From Ooceraea biroi (Eukaryota > Arthropoda > Insecta > Hymenoptera > Formicidae): a stretch of DNA of 64,000 nucleotides. The notes below the pieces were generated by a model. The model had not been told where the DNA came from and ran no database searches. It saw only the letters and a list, made by a program, of their open reading frames with translations. Location of the stretch: the NCBI RefSeq assembly GCF_003672135.1, contig NC_039517.1, forward strand, positions 9,510,601-9,574,600. Reading direction: 5' to 3'. Position numbers and translations under genes: made by a program. Of the stretch, positions 28,701-39,600 are shown piece by piece. Numbering within the stretch: position 1 is the first letter of the stretch; each line of letters starts with the position of its first letter.

Positions 28701-31506
28701 CCCTTACCCAAAACAACTTAACTTAACTACCCTCGAGACGTCGTTCCTATTTACCTCCTCCTCATGTCACTTCCTTGAAATATCGTGATTCTCTAGTGAT
28801 CTGAACGGCTTTGATGGAATGCCACCTTGTCTGTATTGTTCTTTCAGTGCCACCTAAAATCACGCCTTTCAGTTTTGCTCGCGATTTAAACGTAGGGGAC
28901 CGCACTAGCGTACAGTGCGTGGTCGTGACCGGCGACCTACCACTGACGTTCACGTGGCTCAAAGATAACGTCCCGATAGAGACGTTCAGGACGTTGCCGT
29001 CGTCGCAGGATGCGCCGTCGAGCAGCCGCGGTCGTTCGCCGGCCGGTCCTGGGGACGCGACGATTAAGGGGGCCCCCAAGCTCAGGGGCCCTACTACTAC
29101 CGTGACCGCATCCGGCGCCGGGCATGACGAAGCGTCCCCCTCGTCCCTCCAGAGAAAGAGCATTACCGTCCGGCAATATGACGCTTTTACCAGCGCCCTG
29201 AGCATTAGCACGATCGCACCCGCGCACAATGGCACGTACACCTGTCGCGTGGCCAATGGCGCTGCAACCGTCGCTCATTCTGCACTCCTTCACGTCAACG
29301 GTAAACGCACACCGTTGGTGTAATCGTACGCTCGTGTTCCGGAATCGGTGGTTATCACGGCGACCGTCATCGGTCGGTTTCGCCATTCTCTCTCTCTCAA
29401 TTCTTTTCTTTTTAATTTTTTTTCTCCGTTAACGACTTCTCGTCGCACGATCGACGAGAGACGCGAGGAGATCCTACACAAGCACCATATTCCGGAACAC
29501 GGTACTGATATAGCCGGTGCTCATTGGAATGCCAACGACGACGTCGGGGACGTCCGACAACGGGGTGGATTCGTGCCACGTCTCGCGGAATAAGAAGCCC
29601 CCGCGCGTCGCCGCGAACGGAGAGAGGGCAGAGGGAGTGGATTGTCATTGAGATTCGCGAGCCGAGGCGTGGATCGTGATGGGAACGGACTGGCAATTTT
29701 CCAGTTCGTTGGCTGGTACGTTGGCTGGCGCGACGGAAAGTAACTGATTGATCGGCACATAGGGAAACACCGGTAGCCCGGCGATGCTTTGCGCCTCGCC
29801 GACGCGCCACGACGCCTCGTGCGCGTGATCGATCAATCAGCGCGTCCGACTTTGCGCGATGCGCGCTGTAATCAATTTTATTTTACCGTGGCGGAAAGAA
29901 GCGTCCGTCCGCGCCGCGAGATCGCCATCAGCTCCCGCAAGTCAGCGCGAGACGTGGCTCGTTTTCCACGCAGGAAGCGCATCCATCTGATCGCGAGGAA
30001 ACCCCCGTCGTCAATACACGTCATCGTAATCGTCATCGGCAGGTCGGTTGTCTGAGCGCCGGCTGTATTTCAGCTCGCCCGCGATGATCATTGATCGCAG
30101 CTTTTGGAGTCTCTCGAGTCTCTCCAAAATCTCGATTGATTCAAGGATCATCTGACGCGCGAGCGTTTCTGCTACACGCTAGTCCAAAATGCACGCGCAC
30201 CAACACGCCGCGCCGATGCTCGCGTCTCTGAGAAACTGGATCGAGAAACTTTGCAGTAAAACAGTTCGCTCATCCGCGAACCGGAACGCCATCGACTCGG
30301 CGTGTTGCTGGCTTTCTTTCAGATTACTTTATGACTTTGAGAAACGTTCTCTCTCTCTCTTTCTCTCTTACTTTCACTCTTTCTCGTCCTGCACGCTGTT
30401 CTCTTTGCACGCCGATCTGCACGCTTTGATCGAGTTTTCCTGCAACCAGTGTCGATACCACTGTGTGTGTGTTATATGTACTGCACACTCTCTTGACGAT
30501 GCCTTTGATTGAGTCGTATTAGCGTGATATGGGCGGCTCCGAAGCCATGTTTGCTCAATCCATATTTTTCTTATTCAAAAATATTTTGCTAATCCTGTTA
30601 CTTTCATCACATAACTTTTGCAATAATAATAAAAATGACATTAATATAATGCCAATTAATCTTTACTACACTGAGAAAAATTTCCATCGGATAAACCAAT
30701 TAAATAGTGTATCCGATTGTTACTCTTGTTTTCCGATTAAATGATGGATATGTCCGATTACTTTCATCGGATATGTCCGATCATTTTCTTTGTCTTTTAT
30801 ACAATTTAATCGGATATATCCGTTTGTTACTATTTAATTGAATTATCCGATTAGATAGGCCATGATATTTTTCTCAGTGTAATAATGAGAAAAGAGAATA
30901 GTTGAATAAATTTGACTAAAAGAATTTTACAAAAATATAAATCTGGTATTTTTAGAAGAAAACATGTATCATCACTATTTAATAATGATATTAATCATGG
31001 ATTAAGGAACCCATGGCTCAATTTAGTCGCTCGTATACACATACGTTACTACTACTTAGACGTAACGTGCTGCCTGCGACATTGAGGAATATGGAGTTGC
31101 GAGAGGAAAAGCGATCTCGTGCAAGAACGAACGAATAAGAGAGATTTCCGTGCGATGAGAATCGGAATCTCGATGTCGCAGCGAGATCGTAAGGCTATCG
31201 TAAAGTTCGTACTGGTTTTCCTATCTCGCACAGGTGTATGCATCGTCCAGCATTGATATTCAAGAGACACCCGTAATGTTTTTTACTGAGTATTACATTT
31301 GCCCATCTCACCTAGTATTTTACACACATGGAAATCGTTGTTAACGACATTTCTACGATATCCCGTAGAAGACGTATCCATATATACGTACGTTTTGTAT
31401 CTTTACGAATGATTCATTATATACTCTGGTATTCATTACTGTGTTGTATGGTATCACATGGTTTTTTTTTTAATGACGAAAGTCGTCGTTTTATTAATGT
31501 AGCAGA

Positions 31507-31542
<36 letters not shown>

Positions 31543-33574
31543 ATAATGTGTTTAAGCTCGAGGTATATATCGTACATATGACTTTGTGTAACGTCGTTTT
31601 CATCATCGCTATTGTTACGATATTATTATGGAGATTGTAGTGATGTTTTTGTATCCGAGGGACACACGCAACCCGAGAGATCTCTGAAATTTTCGGCGAT
31701 AACACCGTTTCCCCGTATGCATGCAAATCTTCACACTGGGCCACTCGGGAGAGAAAGCGCGAGGGTGGAAGACGCAGATCTGCAGAATCGAATCAGGGAG
31801 GCTGATCACGCGCGTCGCGAGATCCCTGACACGTCCAGAGATCTCTCGCGGTCCTTAGTTCTCATTCCACGTTCGAGATATCGTCTATTGATGTAGGGCG
31901 CGGTAAGTAAGTCTGCGATACGCAACTGCGCGGAAACACGTACTGATACGTCTCCGTCTCGTGTTTTACGGAGATCACCCGCGTGTACAGGTGTCCCTAT
32001 GCACTCCGGTTCGCTCGGTCGTTATGGCGCATCTCGCCAGGCCAGGATCGCGTTCACCGGCGGCTCACCGGCGATCTATCATACGCATATACGGGGGTGG
32101 ATCCACTCACGAAGAAGATTCGCGGGGTCCAGGTGTCGCGCGCGATCGCAAAGTTTCCGCGCACCGTGACATTCGCGCGCGGGTTATTAACGTTCTTGCC
32201 GTGCACTTCCGACCGCGCTGGGGGGCGCGGGGGTGGCGGAGGAGACGAACGGGCGAGAGCTTATTTCCAACTTCACTGGTCGGTCTCCTCATAAAGACAT
32301 ATTGGCCGACATTAACAGTTATGTTCGCTCGTAAATGTTCATTTCCCGTGCGCGCCGCGGGAACGCCGCCCGTGCCCGCGGATACGTGTCCGATATTTAT
32401 GGCCCGAGCCACAATTTTCCGCGGACTTTGCCATCGCGCGCGCGCATGTCTGTGCTCTGCGAGGAAGCGACAACGACCGTGCGTTCCCGCACCTGTCCCC
32501 GGTGCGGTCGCGAAAATGCCGGTGGAAATCACGCGACGGAATGGATCGGAACAAACGAGGGGGTGGGTGGTGGGGCGGTTATCGAGTATGCGGCGACTCC
32601 GAGGGTTCTCCTTACGTCGCGCGCCAAACAGCCGGAAGAATAGAGGGTGCGACGGCACGTGAACGTACGTGAACGCGCGCGCGACGTCTTGGTCCTGAAC
32701 TCGCCGTGATCCATCCGGGTCTTGATGCTTGATCGAACGTTGCGATCCGTTCTAACGGTGAAATATCAGCCGATAAGTAACGACGTGTGTGTGAACGAGA
32801 GGGGCGACTTACGATGGTCGCACCCCTCTCGCGGTAACGTTGCATGCGGTAACCGTCTCCCTCGTCTCGTGCTTCGACAAGGAGTGAGAGGGATGGTCCG
32901 AGAGATGGTCTCTCTCTCTCTCTCTCTCTCGGAGCGATAGCCGCGATTTACACATAGGTGCGGCGAAACAATGGTCCAGCCGCCAGGAGGCTGGCTACAC
33001 ACAAACACCATTATCATGTCACAAACGTAACGTTTATAGTTCCGCCGCGGATCTCGCCGTTTTATTTCGGAAACGATGTGATGGAGGGGATGCGGACACA
33101 GCTTATGTGTACGACGAGAGAGGGCGACCAGCCGTTCAACATCACGTGGTTGATGGACGAGAAACCGATTCAGGTCAGACCGAGCGACGGTGGTACATCG
33201 GTGTCGTCGGTCCAGACCGCCGCCGCCGCCGCTACCGTTGAGTCCAGCAACGGCATACAGATAAGCGACTATCCGCCGTTTTCCAGCATCCTGGCGATAA
33301 ATAGCGTCAGCGCTAGCCACAGCGGCAACTACACGTGCCAGATCAGCAACGTCGCTGGCCTGGCCGAGCACTCGACCAGCCTCTCAGTCGCTGGTTGGTG
33401 TCCTGAGAAAACTAACATGGTAGTCGTAAGGAAACTGTGTACATAATGCGTCCGCAAATAACGGCCTTCCTTCTCGCTATCTTCCCAATCTCTCTATCTC
33501 TATCTCTCTCTTTCTCTCCATCTTTTCACCTTTATCTCGATCTCTCTGTCTCTCTGCCTCTCTTTCTGTCTCCT

Positions 33575-33605
<31 letters not shown>

Positions 33606-36600
33606 ATTTCTATCTTTCTCTTTCTCTCTCGATCTCTTCTCTCACAACTTTGTCCCACTTCTTTCGCGTGTAGGTGTGAGTACGCGTACACATGGGTGTA
33701 CGCATGTACATGTATACAGGAGGGGTATCATAGCACGAAATTCGAGGAGACGTCGAGCAGGGTTATTCGGTTTCTTTTTTTTATTTAATCCGCTCCCGTC
33801 TTCCGGGTTATTCAGCCGACTCTCCCCCGAGCCGTTGATGACATCCCTCGAGATGGGATACGTGCGATACGGGGTCCCTATCCCGCCGGATCGTAATCTT
33901 ATACGTTAGTATCTAATTTCGCCAATTTGAACCATCGCTCTCTTCACCTACGGTGGAAGTTCCTACCTTCAAATAACGTAAGTTAGATGAAATCTTAAAA
34001 ATTTATCTCGCTTCTGCGGCGTGAGGGTAAAAGTTTCACCGTAAAATACCGTAAAATATATTTGAGAATCAAAGTGATGCTCCAAAATTATATGTATAAG
34101 TTCTTGGGTCTTTTTGAAAAGTATACGCGGATCCACGAGTGAAGTGTTTTATGTTTTAGGAAACGTGCTGAAGCCACTGCATCTACATAAATAGTATAGA
34201 TATTTCAAGAAAAGATATTGGATCGCATACCATTATAAAAATATTATCTCTGTACCGTTATAAAAATATTATTAAAGATGCTAGAACTAATATTTTCGAC
34301 AATATTTTCGGCTTGTCCAGTTTGTAAATATGGAAATATGTTACAAGAAGTTTAGTTTTCGATTTGTAAATCTTGTTACATGTATTTTTATACAGAATGT
34401 TAGAAGAACCATCACACATCAGAATATACATATATTGTCTGGTCTAGAGTCTTATAGATATCGACCAGATATATCGGGTCGATATCTATAAAAAACAGGC
34501 CGTCTAAAATGGTTTTGAGGCTCTGTATTGTTGATGGCTTCCGCCGGATTATCCTGATCTCATTATTGAGAAACGTATTTATACATTTCTACCCAAATTT
34601 GAATCCTGTGATATCGATATCTGTGGCATGAAATCAGAATCAAGAACCCCGTACATCTCCGCATACGAATCCACGTATTAGTCGCTACGTAATGGCGACC
34701 ATACCTAACGTGTATAAGATACGACAGGATCCCGGCATCTGAAAGCCATTAAAGATCTTCTAAAGCGAACGTCGTGGAGCAAAGGAATTTTCTCAAAGCG
34801 AGATACGATTCCTCAACCACAGAGCACCGACGACGGACGTAACGCGAAACGCGCGCGCGTAACAAATTTGAAGGTACAAAGCTGCAGTAGTTTTTCGAGA
34901 GTAAACATCAAAAGAGCAAGTAGCGAGATCGCAATTAGATTCCTTGCGTCCCAGCAAATTAAATGTAGGAAAGCGGAATGACGTGATTAAGCACGACGAC
35001 TTAATTCAACATAATCACGAACTTTTCGCGGATCCGAGGCGGAGAACGACGAGAGCGAGGCTTTAAACTTTCTCGATGACACGGTTAAATGTCCCGAGCC
35101 GTTAGGCACGCACGTATGTTCTTTGAAAATACTGCAGTTGTGTTATAGAGCGCGCACCGAGACCTTTGCAATATTTGCGCTGTCTGCCAAATGGAAGGCA
35201 ATGCGCTTTCAAGTTCGCTTTGTGTTCATTATGCGATGAAGCACCGAACATAGTACTGCACTTTTCGGTCTCGCGATACCTACGTAATACTTTTGCCGCA
35301 ACGGCGCGCTATATCAGCGTGCACGTACACAGATGTACTGCATTCCGATGCAATCTTACGTCTGCTGATATTTTTTTCGTGCCACTTCCACTTGCTCGCA
35401 CTATATGTGTACTTTGTACTACTTGCATCCAAGTGCACTCTACTCATACCCGATACTATTCTCTCTCGTGATGTTTGCAAATGTTTCTAAAGTACTCGCT
35501 CTCTCGGGCGTACTATTTGCATCCTGTTACTACTTACTCGCTACTCAGCCGTACCGAGCGTATCCTTAACGTTATTTAAATGATTCAACGCACCGTGTAT
35601 TTAATTTCGCCACTTATAGTTTACCTGATCAGACCTAAGGGAAGCAATTCGGCGAAAGTACCCATCAATCATCCTCATTAACCATCAACTGCAGCTTTTT
35701 TTGCGCGTAAACGCGGAATCACGGACGGCGGGGAGAGATCGATAAGTCCGATCTGAAATTGCGGTCGCTGCCACCGAAGGCAATACCTGGCACGGTGCCG
35801 CCATATCCCGATTTCCTTCGCCCGTCTACGATCGGGATAGAGCGATAGAGTTTTTCGTTTTACCACTGGAAATCGAGGAAGCGAGCGGAACGCTCCAACA
35901 CTGACGACACGGGAATCGTGCGCACGATCACGACAGACGTATCGCCGACTTCACTTCTTTGCATGCACGTCAGCTCGAGAGATCATTTCGTTTTTTTTGT
36001 TCCTCCCCCCCTATGATCGTTGCTGGTGCAGGGCGGATTGCGTTCGTGAATTTTATACGAGGGGATATCCCCCTTTCGATAAGCAAGAAATAATTCAGCA
36101 AACGCACGCCCGCACACGCACACACAGCGGCGACGCGCTCCAGAGTCGTTCGTTCCGGCGAGTCGGTAAGGCCCAAATGTTAAAATGTATTGACACCTTT
36201 ATCGTCAACCCTTCTCGTACGTCTTTTTTTTTCTTCTTTTAAAATCTTTTTCTCTCCCCCACGAGCAGCGTCGCCGGGATCACAGCGTAGACCTCGAGAA
36301 AATCGGGAGATTCCCATAGTATTGAGAAGTGTAGTAGCAATTTCTCACGTCGTGTTCTCGGATTCTTAGGGGAACGTGTTCGCGAATGTATTTAGGTAGA
36401 GTATTCTCGTAGCGAGTTGGATATATTCGAGACGTTGTGCTAATGTGATGCAACAATTGTCTATGAGACGGGTGTGCATAAGCATGCGTTCGCGTAGTTA
36501 AAATCTGTTTTCTGGTTACGAGACTTTCCCTGTTTCATCCCTTTCCATGGTCCAATCTTGCGACAGCGACTTGGAATGACGATGGAAGAATGTAAAAAAG

Positions 36601-39600
36601 TGACATACTCCTCTCCTCCTTTAAACTACGTGTCTCTCTATATTTTGTATTATTACACTGTCACGGTATTCGGTTTGCGTTTGTCGTTGTTCCCTCCTCG
36701 TTGTCTGGAGAGAGAAGCATTTTTATATTACGTCCATCTTTACATTTACTTGGAATGGTGCTTGCGTTGTTACGTTCATTATGATAATGACGAACTTTGC
36801 ATTCTTTGCATGACATTACGTTCCATATACTCGTACTATTATGTGTAATATGCTCTTTTTCGACATATATTTATAGTTCGATCCGTATCGAGACTCTCAT
36901 TCATACTCTCACGTGTTATACGGTACAATTTTTCGTTAAGATACGTTCTCTTCCCTTTTTTGACTTTATATTTTCATATCACATTTATCGTAGATTGTTT
37001 AGTTTAGTCAGTTTACGTAGTTTTCACTTATCGTCAAAGATGCACGCTGTTTCCTTTTTTTTATTTCTGACGTTTTCTACTGAATTTCTATTATTTCCAT
37101 GACATATATAAGTATATATTTAACATTGCTTGGATTATTAATGAAATTAAAATCGTAGCTAAGTAACAGAAGAATATTCCTATATATTCTCTCGTTTGTT
37201 TTTCATATTCATATACATATACCTACATGACATCGTCAATTCAAGTAATTTAGCCGTAGTCTATGGATTTTGTAGTATAATATATTATTATCATTTTCAG
37301 CAGACCGCGTAAGTATATAGTCTATTCATAAACGCGCGAGAGAAGGATGCATGCGTAATTATTAACACACTAGACAAAACATTAATTCGATTATTGCCAC
37401 TGGTATCCGTCGGCGTTCGAACCACGGTGAAGTATCGATCGAATGTGTTTGAACAATGCAGAGAGTGAATGACTGATCAAGTAAATAGCCCGTTTCGTAT
37501 ATACATTTTGAGATTTTAACCGAAATGATACAAGGTAAAATTATGGTCGGATGAAATGAAAATCGATACTACCGGTTTTGCATGTCATTGTATCTAGGAA
37601 ATAACGCGAAATTGTGGTAGAAATTGCATATTACTCCCGATATTTTAAATAGAATTAAGAGGAATTAGTAATGATAAATTCGCAATAACGCGAAAATTAC
37701 ACGTATAGTACATTATTTTTTGTAGTACGTTATTCTTGTTTTCAGCTATCGAGCTCGTAATTACGCATAGTTGCAAATTTTTATAATCCTCGCAATTATA
37801 AAACGTACCCACAGTCTAGTTCTCTATTGGTCGATACCGATTTGACGACAGTGCTTATAGATATCGAGTACAGACAAGTCGCGAGTAACGCGACTCGAAA
37901 GACGTCATCGTGGATTTACGGGAAAATAAATGGAACGAATAGGCGAACGGCGACGGAAACGAGAGGGCGACAGTCTCGAGTAGAATTCAGCCGGATACCG
38001 ATCCGTGCGAACGAGAAGGCAGAAGATTTTAAGCCAATCGGTTCGTATTTTTAGTACCGCCAAGGTGGACCGTGGAACCTATCGACCAGAACGCGGTTGT
38101 AGGTCACGGCGTCTCCATCGCCTGTCAGGCCGAAGGATTCCCCATTCCGACTGTGACTTGGAAGCAATCTATCGGTAAGTCACGACTCTTTAAAGGTGGG
38201 ATGCCAGGAAGGAAGCTCTCTTCCTCTATCTCTGTCTCTCTCTCCATCTCTCCATCTCCATGCCAGGATCGCTGGAGAGATGTATTACGTCTCCGGCGTG
38301 GCAGGAGAAATGAGAATGTTCATCCCGACCTCTGCAAATAACGTGTAACGGGTACCTATCCCTAATGGAAGGAGCTAACTTCCGCTGGAAAATACTTTTA
38401 ACGGGTGTAACTCGGGAACCAGACGCAGACCGTTCGTCTCTCTACGAATTATCGCCGTGACGCCTGATGCACGGATCTTGGCTGTCAGCCTGTGAAACAT
38501 TTATTCCCCATTACGGACGTCTGACTCGTTAATTCGGCACGCGAGCGCGTCAACGAGTATTACCGCGTTTTCTGATTTTCGTCTTGCATTCGCTGATTAC
38601 GCGGGAAGGGAGTCAAGGGAGCGCTTTGTTTGTGCGAACGCGTCGCGTAATTTTCATTTAAGTCGTGATGAGCGCGGAACCGGAAGAGGAGGAAGAGGAA
38701 GAGGAACAAGAGGAGTGCGCCGGAGACTGTAATTAATCAGAAATTTCGCTGAATCGCCAATCCTCGCCGGATCGGCTCGAGTGCTACGCGATCAAAAATA
38801 AGCCCGGAGGCCGCGAACGGAGCGCCGTATAATTAGTTTCATCAATTCGCTGATCGTGGATTCGATGTGGACGTAACGCACTCTTCCGCTGCAGGGATTT
38901 CTTTCGTCTCGCCGCGGCGTTTTCCGCCAATTCCGGCCTCGCTTTGTGGCGCGGAGCTACGTTCCTCGTCGTTTACCCTGATTTTATTTCCGCGGCCAAT
39001 CGTTCTCCAGCCCCGCGGCTGTGTCGAGTTACAAAATAAAAAAAGGAGAGAGAAAGAGGACCGCTTTCGTGTGTCTCGGCGCACGATGCTGCTGCTGCGT
39101 CGAAGTGACGAGATTGTTACCAAAGTCCCAGATTATTTTTCGTTGATTTTAATTAACTGCAGCAAACGGACAAAGCTGCACTTGCCCGCAGAATGCTTTC
39201 AACGACTTGTTTGCGCGATCGTATTACATCACAGTACCTACGTCAGTGCTCCTACGGGCGTGCCGCGCGCGTTGCACGGTGCATTTCGCGATACATTTTA
39301 AATGATTCCACGTGCTCGAAATATTAATCCGCAAAAGTATTCCACGTCGCACAGACGCGTATTCCAGAATTGCGAAAAAATTTCGCGGGAGGGGAAACGG
39401 CACAGATTCCGCGTGGATATTTATGTTTTTCATTCACCATATCGGAAACGATGTCGGGAAGCATCGATCCGCTGTCGTGCGATGCGCCGCCGTGCCGGAT
39501 AGCGACGTGGATAAAGGAGGAAATGCCGAGGAATGCCGAGGAAAGATGCACCGTTATAACTTGCATCACCGGCGAACAAACGTATAAGAACGGAACGACG

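Larger units (their letters stand above)
29301..33039 (+). other. Intron between the two Ig7 exons (3.7 kb)
   Basis: Contains a CU-rich tract just after Ig7A (29386-29427), a MITE (30669-30879), a TA microsatellite (31511-31539) and a (TC)11 tract (32909-32930) about 110 bases before Ig7B. I found no third Ig7 copy in it. Confidence 0.85.
33394..38054 (+). other. Intron of 4.7 kb after Ig7B
   Basis: Opens with a long CU-rich tract (33480-33645). It holds a short perfect-stem hairpin (34453-34490) and is otherwise AT-rich unique DNA. No gene is seen. Confidence 0.8.

Noticed and set aside
28762..29386. Minus-strand open frames over the Ig7A exon
   Set aside because: Antisense shadows of the GC-rich coding exon.
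31961..32662. 233-codon open frame on the + strand between the Ig7 exons
   Set aside because: Arginine-rich, no Ig motif (no paired Cys or core Trp), with a similarly long antisense frame; typical of CpG-rich intron DNA. Not a third Ig7 copy.
37410..37440. tRNA B-box-like GGTTCGAAC on the minus strand
   Set aside because: No A box at the right distance and no cloverleaf could be drawn.
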